Assembly: GCF_001625195.1 (NCBI RefSeq)
Contig: NC_054391.1
Span: forward strand, 4,847,157 to 4,911,156
Direction: 5' to 3'
Source of the DNA: Drechmeria coniospora
Taxonomy: Eukaryota; Ascomycota; Sordariomycetes; Hypocreales; Ophiocordycipitaceae
DNA: 64,000 nt
In this document: positions 11,722-23,994 of the stretch, one piece after another
How the letters are laid out: each line of letters begins with the position of its first letter
Position numbering within the stretch: position 1 is the stretch's first letter
The notes under the pieces: generated by a model
Databases searched by the model: none
What the model was told of the DNA's origin: nothing
The model's input: the letters and a program-made list of their open reading frames with translations, nothing else
Program-made: the position numbers and the translations under genes

Positions 11722-12298
11722 TGTACGAGGTGCGAGGTGGACTTGGATGAGCCGCGAGTCTCTTTCTTCGGAGTCAATTAAGCCCAACGTACTCAACGAT
11801 GGCGAGATGTCTACGTCGTTGCTCGACAAGCTGTTGCGGATGGGATAGCCTCAAGGAATATTTCAGAACAGGTGGAAGGTACGTACTCCGCGCGGAACGC
11901 GGTAATAGTTAATACTGCCTCGCCTAGAGTGGACGCGTAAAGCGCGTTGCACCCCACTCGCCTGTGCCGACTCTACAGCCTGACATCCACTCCAGCTACG
12001 GTTGAATTTGCGCTAGCATCTTATCAACCAAACTGCGAAACCTCCAATCTCGATAACGGCTTGCGGCTCCCCCTGCCGTAATCTCGGCTAGTCCTCCCTA
12101 CGCAACAAGTCTGGACAATTGCAGACATCTCCACTGAGCCTGCACCGCAATCGATACGACGTTTGACCGGGTGCTTGCCTGGATGTCATCGCCTTTGCTT
12201 GTGCTCAGGTCTCTCCGGCGAAGATAGGGCATACGGCTATGAGTCGTGAGACTCTTTGATTCCCTGGGCTTGGTACTCAGTCCACCGCCGCTTCGAAT
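11722..12298. other. Divergent promoter between RNH202 and MCM10, with a short uORF
   Basis: The 577-bp gap serves two divergent DNA-replication genes. A six-codon upstream frame (ATG at 12239, stop at 12257-12259) sits 39 bp before the MCM10 start. If the transcript begins upstream of it, it could reduce MCM10 translation. A TACTCCGCGCGGA inverted repeat lies at about 11884-11896. Confidence 0.5.
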
Positions 12299-14696
12299 AT
12301 GGCTCCAGGTGAGGAGGCAGCTTCCTTTGATTTCGCCCTTGCTCGCGTGTCTGACGCTCGTTTCAGCGGCACCCGACTCTGAGCAGATATGGCCGCCTCG
12401 GTCACCTCACGAAGCGTTATTGAGCACCCCCAGCGGACGGCAGCGCTACAAGGACATGCTGGACCGAACACCGCCTTCTCCATCACCTTCCAGGAGACCT
12501 CGGCCGGTTCTCGCGTCCAATGCCCCCCCTTTAGGCATGCCGAGTTCGCAGCTTGGGGCAGACGATGACGACGATGACGACGATGATGAGGAGACGCTGC
12601 AGTTGAAGCTGCAAGAAATCCAGGCTCGCTTGCGATTAAAGAGACTGCAGAACGCGAAGAACAAGGAGAATAGCATGATTTCAAAGAGTGGTGAGCCCGT
12701 CATGAGCGCGCTAGAACACCAATCCCCTCGGAAATCTCGTGGCATCCTGTCGGGCGCGGAGGAGAGGAATCGTTCGACTCCCCAAGACCAGGTACAGGTT
12801 CCGGCGTCTCCAAGTAAAAAGGTTCCGGCGCCCTCATTGCAGGCCTCCCCTCGCCGCGTCTTGCTGGGGATAGACAAAGGGTTGAAGGCGAAAGATGTTT
12901 CCTTGAAGCGAGCGCCCAACTACAGAAGTGCGACCGGATCAAGGGGGTTGAAGATTGGAGGCTCCGTGGAGAACCTGAGGCTCGCCAATCCTGCATCGCC
13001 AGAACCAAGGTCGCTGAGTTTCAACGAGAGGCTCACTTCAGCGAGAACGGAGGCGTCGTTTCAGGCATCCAGGCAGGAGCGGATCCAAAAGGTTCGAACG
13101 AATGCTTTTGGGATTGGGAAGCACGAAATGGAAAAGTACAAGTCGAGTGCCGTCGACCTTCCAGACGAACCGTTGAAGGCTCCCGTCTTTACCCGCCAAG
13201 AGGTTCTATCCAAGGGCAAAGCATCGACGCCGCTGGCGCGAAGCAAGACAGCCACAAGCGTCGCATCACGCATGAACACCGGCGAATCTAGCTCCCGCAC
13301 AGAGGTGTCGTCACAGGATACAGCGGCCAGGGACGTGGAGGGTGGCGAGGTGGCGGCATCTTTCGAGCCCTACTCGTGCTTTCACCTATCGCGGCGCATA
13401 CTTCCCCACCGGGTTCTTGCGCGGCACGTGTCTGGGACGAAGACGATGAGCTTGAAGGAGCTCTTGCGGGATGTGAAGTCGCCCGACTTTTCGCTGCCGG
13501 ACGTCGAGCAGGATATTGTCGTCTTTGCCGTCATCGCCAAGAAGTCGGAACCGCGGGCCCACAAGCACGGCGAAGCGAAGAATGGGTTGAAGGCGGAGGA
13601 ACGAGGCAGATACATGATCATGACGCTCTGCGACCTGGATTACGAGCTCGACCTGTTCCTGTTCAACTCGGGCTTCACAAGGTTCTGGAAGCTGACCGAG
13701 GGAACCGTGGTGGCAATTCTCAACCCTAGCATCATGCCACCACCGGCAGGCAAACAGGACACGGGCCGGTTCAGCCTGGTTGTCAACTCGGACGCGGACA
13801 CGATACTGGAGATTGGATCCGCCCGCGACTTGGGATTCTGCCAGTCCGTGAGGAAGGACGGCAACGTCTGCGGCGCTTGGGTGAACAAGAAGCGAACCCA
13901 GTTTTGTGAATTCCACTCGAACGAGGCTCTCCGCAAGCAGCGTGGAACGCGACTCGAGGTCAACACGAGCGGCTTCGGGGGTGGCAGTCAGCGACAGAAG
14001 AAAGGCGGCGACTCGAAGGAGTGGACGGCGGGAAAGAGAAGAGGACCGGACAACTACGACTGGGAGACGAAGACGCAGTGGTTTGCGTCGAGATCCTACA
14101 GCGCGGCCGATCTCATCGACGGCAAGGACCGCGCTCTTTCCGACAAGAAGGAGAGAAGAGAATTCATGAAGCGGAGCCTCGAGGCGAAGGAGAAGGAGCG
14201 GGAGATGATGAAAAAGCTCGGCAGCGTGGGAAGCGCGGCGGGAAGGGAGTACATGCAACACTCGGCGCAAAGGGAAAGCGGCAGGGCCGCGTCAAGCGCA
14301 TCAATGCGAGCGTTTCCTTCCAACGACACGCCGGGCGAGGCACCAAAACTGGACGTCGTCTCCTTGGGCCTCACGGGCAAGGGCCGGGAGATTCACCTCA
14401 GCCCCGTCAAGCGCAAGCGGCCAGAGAGCTCCCAAGCGGGTTCGGCGGCGAGCAGCATCAAGCCGTCGTCGATTTATGGCTGGGGAGGCAAGCTGAAGGA
14501 CAAGCTCTCGTGCATGAAGGAGGGCGAGACGCTGCACTCCTTCAAAGGCCCCAAGTCGCCGGTGCGGAAGAAGACGAGATTTGTGACGGAGAAGGGCATC
14601 CGGGAAGCGGGCCGAGAGAGTCTTGGTACCGACTTGTCGGACAGGCAGGTCCAGCTTGTGGACGACGACGACGAGGAGCTGGTCATTGTCAAGTAG
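12299..14696 (+). CDS. MCM10: DNA replication factor Mcm10
   Basis: Exons 12299-12308 and 12367-14696 encode 779 aa. The first exon holds only MAP plus one base. The intron has donor GTGAGG, a CTGAC branch site and acceptor TTTCAG. Residues of about 100-115 form an acidic poly-Asp run before a coiled-coil helix. An internal OB-fold (about 325-480) begins at EPYSCFHLSRRILPHRVLA. The CCCH zinc finger follows at C495-x9-C505-x11-C517-x2-H520, the defining Mcm10 feature. The C-terminal third is basic and disordered, with KRKRPES and PVRKKTR nuclear signals. Mcm10 binds Mcm2-7, DNA polymerase alpha and ssDNA to activate the replicative helicase. The upstream open frame from 12246 is intron read-through and not the start. 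Confidence 0.93.
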
Positions 14697-16270
14697 TCCG
14701 TGAACCGTTGCGCCGGGCCGGTTCCGGACCGGCAAGGCCATGAGCGAGGCGCGTGGTCAGTGTATGCATGCTAGTCGTCCAGCGAGGCGTTTCAATTGAT
14801 CAAGTTCTGTACGGCCGATATGCTGCGTCCAATGCACATGCCGAACCGGACGGGCAGCGCCCTGCCTAGGGAAATCACCGCAGCGGAGCTGTTTCTTCCA
14901 GCGGCACGTTGCCTCCTGCAGGCGTGTCCGCCTCGTTACCTGTGCTGTGCATGATTTGATCTGAAAGCTTCCCGATGGACGGAGGAATCCGTACTGGGAT
15001 GGATCGTGCCAGGGCCAGTGCGTGAGGTGTCATGTGACAGGTCAGGAGATCGAGGCGTGGGTGGCGGTGTGGTCGGATGGTGCCGTCGTTACGCAACTGG
15101 CCATCGTAATAGATACGACCTTGGAAGCACATGGGAGCCGAGACGGAAAATGGAGGGACCTCTGCAGGGTCGGCACCAGCGCCATGACGACCCTCTCCAT
15201 CGGCATCGGCGACAAAGGCCACGATGGTGCCCGCTTCGTTCAAGTACAGACACCCTCCACGTTGCACCAGGCCGTATGAAAGATGACCAACTGACCAGGA
15301 CCGACGAGAGCAGACTCGCGAGCGAGATGGCGCATAGATGGCGCAAAGAGCTTCGCACCGTCACCGACCAGGTGGGTGGTAGAGTCGCAGGAGTGGGAGG
15401 CCGTCTGAAGTCGTGAATTACGTCAAAGTAGCGGCGGATCTAACCAAATACCGGCAAACGAATGCTTTCCCTTTGGCAACAGGCCCCTCCCAAAAAGGTG
15501 GCTGCCGCACGGAGGAGGTGGGAAAGGGGGCGAGTTGGCAGGTCTACAGATAAGGACTCTCACTCTCGCAAAGCAACGTCGCCTCGATCGATCAGCTCTG
15601 CCCTATCAGGGCGACTGCCACCCACAAGCGGGGATGGATGGGACAGGCAAGGAGGGGAGCCGAGTGAGCCGCTGGCCATGGCATGGAGACACTGTTTATA
15701 CCTGCATATGCTTGCATGTACCGTAGTGCGTCTGCGGGACGGTACAAGCCATCATACAACTACGCACATTCGTACCATCGCGCAACCGCACGTCCAGGCG
15801 CATGCTACAGTGCTGTGCGTTCCACTGTCAGTGCACTTGTACATGTGCTGGGCGTGCAAGAATACGAACCAAGCACGGACAGCTATGAGTGGAGGGAAGT
15901 GGAGGGGAAAGCAGGCATGTATGGAGTACAGTTGGCGGACAAGTACCTATCCTACGTCCCATCCGTTCGTAATTATCACACGCTTGCATCAGGATACTGT
16001 ACTGATACGTACTTGCTCATACATCAATATATCAGGTAAGGATTACTTGTACATGCACACTGGGTTAACTACTGTACAGCCATGTACATGCACTCCGTAC
16101 TCCGTACATGTGCTCACACTGTTCTAGAATGGAGCAGATTGCCGGCGCCAGTTTGGCAAGATAAGGCGGGCCGCGGCTGGAACGTTGGTGGAGTGCCGAC
16201 GTTGGATCCCTGCCCCTGCAGCAGAGACGGTGACGACGAGCAGATTCGGTATTACCAGCACGGAGTCCGG

Positions 16271-16430
16271 AGTACGGAGTTCACAGATAGGCACAAGTAG
16301 TTGCAGATGTCTACCTGTACTTACAACTACAGCACATGTAAGTAGTACGGAGTACGGAGTTCACAGATAGGCACAAGTAGTTGCAGATGTTTACCTGTAC
16401 TTACAACTACAGTACATGTAAGTAGTACGG
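16271..16430. repeat. 80-bp tandem duplication
   Basis: Copy one is 16271-16350 and copy two 16351-16430. By eye they differ at two positions only, 16311 versus 16391 and 16333 versus 16413, both C in copy one and T in copy two. The second change converts CpA to TpA. Each copy contains a GTAGTT...AACTAC inverted repeat and a TACGGAG word. Confidence 0.9.
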
Positions 16431-18199
16431 AGTAATTACAGGTAATAAGCAGAAGTGCCAGTACGGAGCACTTGTACTTATATGCATGTCACCCACACCT
16501 ACTCCGTACTTACACCGTGCATGCACGCACAGTACTCTGTACAGTACAGTACGTACAGTCATGGCTGCGCTGCGTTTGCATGCCAACCCAAGCAGAGCCC
16601 GGTGACGAGGATGGCTGCCATGCCCTGTTCTGTCGTGTCATGCCTGTCGGGTTCGTTCGTCCGTGGATAGCAGGCGATTGCGCCGAGTTCATGTAGACAC
16701 GACGGCGAGAGGCGTGGCTCGAATCTCTTGCACTTGAGTGTCGGAATCGTGACTCCGTCTAGTGCTCGCACCTCGTACTTGGTCGTACTCGGATGGAGGT
16801 TTTTACTTGAAGGTTGATGTGCCTGTACTTACAGTACATGTACCTGCAATTATGCCTGCACTTGTTCAGAGTGCGCATGCACCATCGACGACAAGGAGGA
16901 TATGCGGTCAACAGCTGTCTACGACGAAAGTTGCTTAGCGGGAAACTGTGAGGCAAGAGCCTGGTAGCGACGAATGACGCCACCAACCATCACATGTTGC
17001 CGTGCGAGCAAGCATACTAATGTAATGGCTACTAATAATCAGAAGGCGCTACGCGCACTGCATGCAAGAGCAATCGAGCTTGGGATCGACTCCGACCGTG
17101 CGACCAATAATCCAACCAATTGTCAGCTGCGATAAGGAATCGCACTTGACTGCTTGTAGAGACGAATTTTGCGTGTTGCCGTCGTCGGTGCGGTTCCTTC
17201 TGCTGCTGTCACGCACTTTCCACCGACCACCTGCAACCCAATGTATCAGACCCCGTCCAATGATGTCGTCCAACAACACACGAGCAAGACCTTGTGTCTG
17301 GATTCTGTGCTCTGTACTTATCCTCGTACATGCATGATCGGTCAGACGGCCCTTCGTGCTGCTCTGGCCTTCGCACGCGGAGACAAACGGACAAGTGTCT
17401 CGACCCATCTCGCGCACGCCCAATCCGCAACCCAACACCATCATCATCCGTCCTTGACCCATGTACGCATGCGTGCGCCCTTCATTGCATGGGCCATTCA
17501 TTCATCCCCAGCCTTCTCATTTGTTCCAACCAACGCCTTCCGGAACGGGCGTTGCCGCGTGTACGTGCGCTCGTACGTCGGCGTGCGGAAGAAGGAAAAC
17601 ACGCTTGCCCGAGTTGCTTCGAACCCAGCAGCCACGGTGGCCACGAGCCCGGGACGAAGACTGAACCGATTCACGTACGAAGCCAGCCCGGCAGAGCATT
17701 CATCATCCGTTCCGGCCGAATGCGCATTGAACAATTGATATATTCAATCGAAAGGCGGCAGCGCCTGGGGGGGGAAGCCATCAGACTTTCGACCTCGAGC
17801 CATTCCCTCGGATCCCCCAGCGCCAGGATCATGCCCTCTCCATCTCGCCCACCGCACACCGCCACGTCCTTCAATCCGAAACCACAGACGCGTGGTCGAT
17901 AGATAGGCGCAAAGGTCAAATCAGCAGTCTTTTCGGAAGGCCTCTACTTTCCATTCAGTGCGTCAAGGCCAGAAACCATGGTGGCTCAATGACGCTGAAA
18001 GCCCTTGATCAACTTATCCCCGCCGCCATCGTTGCTTGACGCCCATTGCTTTGAAAAGGCATCCATCATTCTTCGCCAGCTCCGAAATCTCCAAGGCGAC
18101 ACGGGGAGGTAGGTGCCAGTTCATCGACTCCTGTTCGCCATCCTGTGCCCCGACCAGGCCTGCCATTCGTCACTGTGCCTTCATCATTTCAGCAGCCGA

Positions 18200-18213
18200 C
18201 CCCCCCCCCCCCC
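18200..18213. repeat. Poly-C tract (14)
   Basis: Fourteen consecutive C about 510 bp upstream of the zinc-cluster regulator start, in a pyrimidine-rich stretch. Confidence 0.9.
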
Positions 18214-18689
18214 GGGCGCCATCACTTCCTATCGAGGGCAACCCCTGTCCGCCTGCAGCTCTCCGTTGTTGCCGTCAATGGTCATCTTGGCAGCCTTCAA
18301 TTCTACGGGCCACCAAACGAAACTTTTCTACTCCGTACTTTCTGCTTTCTCCTTGGCCGGTCCCCTGCCGCGATTCGTCAAGTAACCAGGCTTGTCGTCG
18401 CTCGGCTGCTTTGAATCCACCCTACGGTTCATCTCCCCTGCGTCCCTTTGCTTTGTTTTCATTTCTGTGACCGTTTTTGTCGTTGCAGCCTAATCATAGC
18501 ATTCGTTCGCTTCGCGACGCAGCACCTCCTGCTGACATCATTTCCACTTGGTTTCCCGAAGCCCCAGCAATCAGGTATAAACGCGAGAGCCAGTCGCCGG
18601 TACTTTTGGTTCGTTCCATTGAAAAGACATCGCATTTCTGGTGGTAGTCGCCGAGCACCGCATCCATCGATACACATCTATAGAATCAA

Positions 18690-18705
18690 CCCCCCCCCCC
18701 CCCCC
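18690..18705. repeat. Poly-C tract (16) in the 5' leader of the regulator gene
   Basis: Sixteen C residues end 17 bp before the ATG at 18723, so the tract almost certainly lies in the messenger's 5' leader. Such runs are prone to slippage. Confidence 0.9.
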
Positions 18706-18722
18706 TGGTGGTGCCGCCCTAG

Positions 18723-20930
18723 ATGGCCTATGAGTCGCCCATCCAGCGCATAGCACCGATTGCCATCGGACCGGAGACTCCTCGACCGACGCTGCCACTC
18801 CACGGCCGGAATCTTCCGCATCGACCTGAAACCGGTCCGAGCAGCCAGCGGACCGCAGCCTCATCGGCATCGGCTGCCTTCACCACCCCCCCGGCTCTTT
18901 CATGCCACCCGTGCCGCTTCGCACAGTCAGAGTGTGTCCTGAGCGATGATGATGATGGCTGTGTTCCGTGCCAAAGTAACGGCTCTCAGTGTTCGTTTCT
19001 ATGGAGCCCAAAGTCCCGCAAGAGGAAGTTGAAGAGTGAATTTGCAAACGAGCCGGCCGGCGGCGTAGGCAAGCAAAGGTCAGTTTTTATCGTTTGAAGT
19101 CCCTCACCACAGACGACCTGCTTTTGCCTTGGGTCATGTGATTCGATATTGCCTCTTGACCGCTCCTGGCTTGCAAATTCATCACCATCCTGCCGTCACG
19201 ATACCCCCGGTTTTGACATTGAACGCATGTATGCCTTGTAGCTGATGCTTACGGTGTCGGCCTTTAGCTCACCCGGTACATCCACCCGACAGCTTCAAAA
19301 CTCACGACTGCCGAGCGCTGCCACTTGTAGTTCCCATCTGGAGGACATAGAAGGCATGGACGGGCCAGCCATGCTCCAGAGGAGTCTTGGCCTCCAGGCT
19401 GACCGGTATAGCCGGTATATTGGTCCCACGACAAGTTTTGAGCTTTTGTTGATGAAACCATCCACCATTGACCTCCAAGACGAGAGCCTCCTGCCGAGAG
19501 GCATCCTACGGCAGGTCGGTGATCGCGATACCTTTTTGACCCTGCCAGACCACGGCACGGCAGGATTCGGTCATATTCTTCGGGACGCGGACGCGGTCGA
19601 GGATGTCGTCGGCCCTTACGGGCGCAATCTTATTGACCTATACTTTGAGATTGTTCATCCTGCATTCCCAATCATGGAGAAGCAAATCTTCCTTGAGAAA
19701 TATGACCGTTCCCACAGGGAATGTTCGCCCCCCCTCCTCGCCGCCGTATACATCCTGGCCATTGGCTGGTGGGAGCACGACGGCGACCTGCTCCACGTGC
19801 CTCGACCAGACGTGGAAGAACTCGAAAGATTGGCTCGGCGGACGTTCGAGGATGCCGTAACGAGGCCTCGCCTGTCCACTGTCCAAGCCGGACTCCTCCT
19901 GTCACAGCGTCCGGAGGGGGGTGAATGGCCGCCTACGGCCCAACTGATCGCCGTCGGACAAGAGCTCGGTCTGCACCTGGACTGCTCCGGTTGGAAGATT
20001 CCGCAGTGGGAAAGGGGGTTGAGAAGCAGACTAGCCTGGGCGTTGTACATGCAGGACAAATGGGGTGCCCTGGTCCATGGCCGACCTTCACACATATCCG
20101 CGTCCGACTGGGATGTTCGAGCGTTGACCCTGAATGACTTCGCCGCCGTCGAATGGGACGAAGGCGACGTGGTCGAGAGGCAAGACGTTGAGCAAGGCCG
20201 CTTGCTGTTCGTGCATGCGGTGCAACTATCCGAGATACTGACCGAGATACTCGAGACATTCTTCACTCTGCGATCGGCAAATGCCATTTCCGAAGCGGGA
20301 CTCCAGAGTGCACAGCTCGTCTTGTCCATGGCCAAGCCTGTCCAGCTGAAACTGCGGGACTGGTACAGAGGGCTTCCCGTCGAGCTCCGGCTGCCATCCG
20401 CTTCGAGCGGCTATTCACCCCCGCCGACACCCACGAGCGGCCTTTCCAGCGTTGGTTACCTCCACCTGGCTTACTTTGCGACGGAGATGACTCTTCATCG
20501 GCAAATTATCCGGTCCCTGGCGTCCAATGCCTCGACGGCGGAGCCCCATGTGCACCAAATATGTCGCAATGCCGCCAGAGCACGGCTTATCTCTGCCATG
20601 GAATTTGTCAACCGTTTGACCCCTAGCCACCTGCAATCATTCTGGTATTTTGCGTCCAAGACGAATTTTGCCCTCGTGGCCACTTTTGGTTCCCTACTCC
20701 TCGCCACGTCCTCAGGCCGTGAAGAGGCTGACTGGTATCGCCGCCGGCTGCGCGAATATCGCTGGACGCTCTCCGTCAGCGCCAAGTCTAGGGGGAGCAC
20801 GGCGTTGACCGAATTTGCCATGACAACGCTGGACATTTTCAAGGAGCAGCTAAAACAGCTGCCGGAAAAGCCCTCGATGAGCTGGCGTGTCGGTTCCGGC
20901 GGACATGTCAGCACCTCAGGGGACCTCTGA
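18723..20930 (+). CDS. Fungal transcription regulator with degenerate Zn2Cys6 cluster, possibly Dal81/TamA-like
   Basis: Exons 18723-19078 and 19268-20930 give 672 aa. The donor is GTCAGT, a CTGAT branch site precedes acceptor TTTAG, and the 189-nt intron is the only join I found that keeps frame. A six-cysteine cluster sits at C61-x2-C64-x6-C71-x8-C80-x2-C83-x6-C90. The loop between C64 and C71 is RFAQSE, not the usual Arg/Lys-rich sequence, and the next loop is acidic (SDDDDG), so normal DNA binding is doubtful. A basic SRKRKLK stretch follows. The rest is a fungal-specific transcription factor domain (about 165-560), with YRYIGPTTSFE-like and DLYFEIVHPAFPIM motifs typical of the family. 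TamA/Dal81, a nitrogen co-regulator that does not need its zinc cluster, is the closest type I can think of, but this is tentative. Confidence 0.8.
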
Positions 20931-21978
20931 TTTGCATGTTTTCTCATCTACCAGAGAGTCAAGGTGGCGGCGACGACGTTGAAAACGACGTCTGCTCGAC
21001 CCTTGCGTGGCAGCATGACGGCGCCGGAAGAGTCGTCTCATGCCATATTCTTGGCTAGCAAGGTGTCGGAAAATATGTTGCCTGGCGGTCGCCCCAGAGA
21101 TGTGGCGAGGCAAAAAGGTGAACGAGGATGATGGGTATCAATCAAATGCATACATGTATGAATGGATCGTTCTTGAGGGCGAAGCGGGTTTAGCAGGACG
21201 TCCGTTTCCATCAGAGCAGCAGACCATCCATCGTACCTGGGTGCACCTGGCTCTTCTGCTGCCACGAACCACGGTGAACGGTGACCGATGATGGTGACGA
21301 CGGGTATATGAAACAAAACTACGCCTAGCCGGGGTCGTAGGTATGGCTCAATGGCAACCGAAGGTGTACAGAAAATGATCTGCCAGTGCGACTTGTCAAG
21401 TGCTCCTGTCCATGTCTGGCGCCTACTTCGTCGCATCCATTATACTACCAGGGGCATGCACTCCGTGGCAGCAGCTTTGACGTTGAGCGTTATTTGACCG
21501 AAAATGGGAAAGAGAAAAAGGTTCTCGATGATCACTACGACTACAGAACAGCAAGGTCCTTTGCGATCTGGTCCAATATACTTGGTTGATGCTGTTCCGT
21601 GATCCGGGATTGGTGCAGTTCGTCTCCGAGTAATTTTGGCGGCCAGGGCAAACACCGCCACAACGGTAACCCGCCACAGGGGGCTGCCGCAAGCCTTTAC
21701 TCCACCAAGCCAGCTCCAGCTATGCGCCTGTACGGAAGGTTCAAGGTAGTATCCGTTTACCGAGGCCGAGCTTCCATCACTTACTCGTACTCGTATTTCT
21801 GCGACGCAAAAGCAGGCCAGGTGAAACATCAGTTGACGTCCGCCTAGCTGGAGGCAGCTTTCACGTGCTGTTGATTCTTGGCTGCGACGGTGGCCGGCAT
21901 CGCCTCCTCCATTCATCCTCGTTATCACGAACGACTCGGATTATCTCATCACGTCATCAGTCTGAGGCGAGCCCCACG
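20931..21978. other. Intergenic between the regulator and the spermidine-synthase-like gene
   Basis: About 1.05 kb with no supported gene. Overlapping open frames on both strands (for example 21038-21436 and 21440-21928 minus) lack motifs. It should contain the 3' untranslated region of the regulator and the promoter of the next gene. Confidence 0.55.
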
Positions 21979-23871
21979 ATGCCGAAAGAGACGGAGCAGA
22001 GGCAGGCACCTCCATCGGCAGACGACTCGTCTGCCGCGAGGTTTGAACAGGATCTCCAAGATCTCGCCTCCAAAGCAAAAAACGACACGTTTATCAACCG
22101 CAGCTTGCATCTGCTGTCCGTCTACGCCCGGGTCGGCTTCCTGCTCGCTCTGCTCGGCGTCTACTCCAACGTCTCGCAGCTCAACCTCTCACCAGTCTAT
22201 GGGTCCATACCGGCCTCCATCTATCACGGCAAGCTGCTTATGACGGGCTGCTTCGTCGGCTGGGCCACCAACGTCGCACTGTGCCAGTTCTTGCCCATCA
22301 AAGCCTCGCAGGCCATCCCGATTGTTGCCCTCTACGCACCCGCCGTCCAGTGCTTTCTCTTCCGATACAGCGGACTGCTGGGCGCCCAATGGGGACCCGT
22401 CATCACCGAGGGACTGACGCTGTTCCCTTTGGCCGTGCTCACCGCCGCCGCCGCCGCGGACGAGCTTGAGAATGCGCGGCTATCGATGCTTCCCAGAGCC
22501 ATCGCGGACGCGGCCCCCGGCGTGGGGTCCTGGGGCCTGCTCAAGCTGGTCGAGCAGCACTCGGGGAAGCACCTGCAGGCCAACATGGGCAGGATGATCG
22601 TCTACACCCGTCTTGGCCTGGAGCTGATGCTCGGCGCGCTGCATGCCGTCGTTGCCCGGTCGAGATACCTCGTATACGCCGTCCCGCCGCTGCTGCACAC
22701 GATTCTCGTGAACCCGCACGTCAGCTCCCCGGCGGCGACGGGAGCTCTCGTCAGCAGCATGATGTCCGACGGCTGGCTTCTCCTGGACCGTCGGGAATCT
22801 GTCACCGGCTATCTGTCGGTTGTTCAGAACATGAACGAAGGGTTCCGAGCCATGCGATGCGACCACAGCCTCCTCGGCGGTCACTGGACCCATGTCGACG
22901 GAGGGAAGGTCTTGGAGCCGATATACGGCGTCTTTGCCATGCTCGAGGCCGTCCGCATGGCCGAATCGGAGACTCCGGTGGCAGACAAGGACGCTCATGC
23001 GCTCGTCGTGTACGTTGATCGGTTTTCCCCGCTGCCTGTCCTCGGCGGAGATGGCTTGACTTGACTTGGCATGGTCTAACATGCGGCCACAGCGGGCTTG
23101 GAGTAGGAACGACTCCCTCGGCTTTCGTCACCCACGGCATCAACACAACCGTGGTGGAGATCGACCCGGTCGTCTACGAGTTTGCCTCCAAGTATTTTGA
23201 CGTCAAGGAGAACAACCGTCCGGTGCTAGAGGATGCCGTCAGCTACACCGCGGCGCTGGCGAAGACTGCACCCGAGACGTTTGACTACATCGTCCACGAC
23301 GTCTTCACCGGCGGCGCCGAACCAGTACAGCTCTTTACCCTCGAGTTCTTCGAGGGGCTCCGTGCTCTGCTCAAGCGCGACGGCGTTGTGGCCATTGTAA
23401 GTACAACTGTGGCAGAAGCTCGAGGCACGCAAGAGGAGGCCCCTTGCTGATTCAACTGCGTGACAGAACTATGCCGGCGACCTCGTCCTGCCGACGCCCA
23501 GAGTCATCTATCGCACCATCAAGCAGGTCTTCCCCACATGCCGCACCTTCCGAGAGTCTGCCCGGGACGACGAAGAAATCAAGGCAACGGGCGTCGATTT
23601 CACAAACCTCGTCTTTTTTTGCAAAAGGACCAAGGCTCCGCTCACTTTCCGCAAGCCAACGGCGAGTGACTACTTGCAGAGCGCCGCGAGAGAGGAATTT
23701 CTGCAGCTCCGGCATGAGGTCTCGGAGGATGACCTCCTGTCAAGCAATGACACGTCGATTCTACGCAGCAACGGCACGAGCGTCGTGGTTAAGTGGCACG
23801 AGCAGAGCGCGCTGGGTCACTGGGCCATCATGCGCAGTGCTCTGCCGGCCAAGCTCTGGGAGGAATGGTGA
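21979..23871 (+). CDS. Membrane-anchored spermidine/spermine-synthase-like methyltransferase-fold protein
   Basis: Exons 21979-23009, 23093-23396 and 23467-23871 encode 579 aa. Donors are GTACGT and GTAAGT, with a CTAAC branch site in intron one. The N-terminal third carries several hydrophobic segments (about 52-72, 83-105, 110-130, 145-165, 200-220), so it is probably embedded in a membrane. The C-terminal part is a Rossmann fold of the spermine/spermidine synthase family. The nucleotide-binding motif VVGLGVGTTPS is restored exactly by the first splice, VVEIDPVVYEFA contains the ribose-binding acid, and a YIVHDVF strand follows. The classical polyamine-synthase active-site motif is not evident, so the reaction is unknown. 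Many fungi carry such polytopic relatives. It converges on the next gene, with 123 bp between the stops. Confidence 0.85.
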
Positions 23872-23994
23872 GACAGGAGGTAGGGATACCATTGCACGGG
23901 CTACACGCCGGAGTAGATACGAATCTGTCCTTGCCATTACATACACTTACGCTTCTGCCTGGCTCCTTCCTTGCTCCTTCCTGCCTCACTTTCT

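Larger units (their letters stand above)
14697..18722. other. Gene-free intergenic region upstream of the zinc-cluster regulator
   Basis: Four kilobases without a supported gene. Open frames of 100-221 codons (14875-15267 minus, 15462-16127 plus, 17294-17902 plus) have no recognisable motif and erratic composition. The stretch holds GTAC-rich DNA (15700-16560, 16800-16850), an 80-bp tandem duplication and two poly-C tracts. The last 700 bp are pyrimidine-rich and probably contain the 5' untranslated region of the next gene. Confidence 0.6.

Noticed and set aside
13386..14270. 294-codon minus-strand frame opposite MCM10
   Set aside because: Antisense shadow; the plus strand carries the OB-fold and CCCH finger.
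14875..15267. 130-codon minus-strand frame after MCM10
   Set aside because: Composition is plausible but there is no motif, no partner exon and no conserved feature I can name. Expression data would be needed to keep it.
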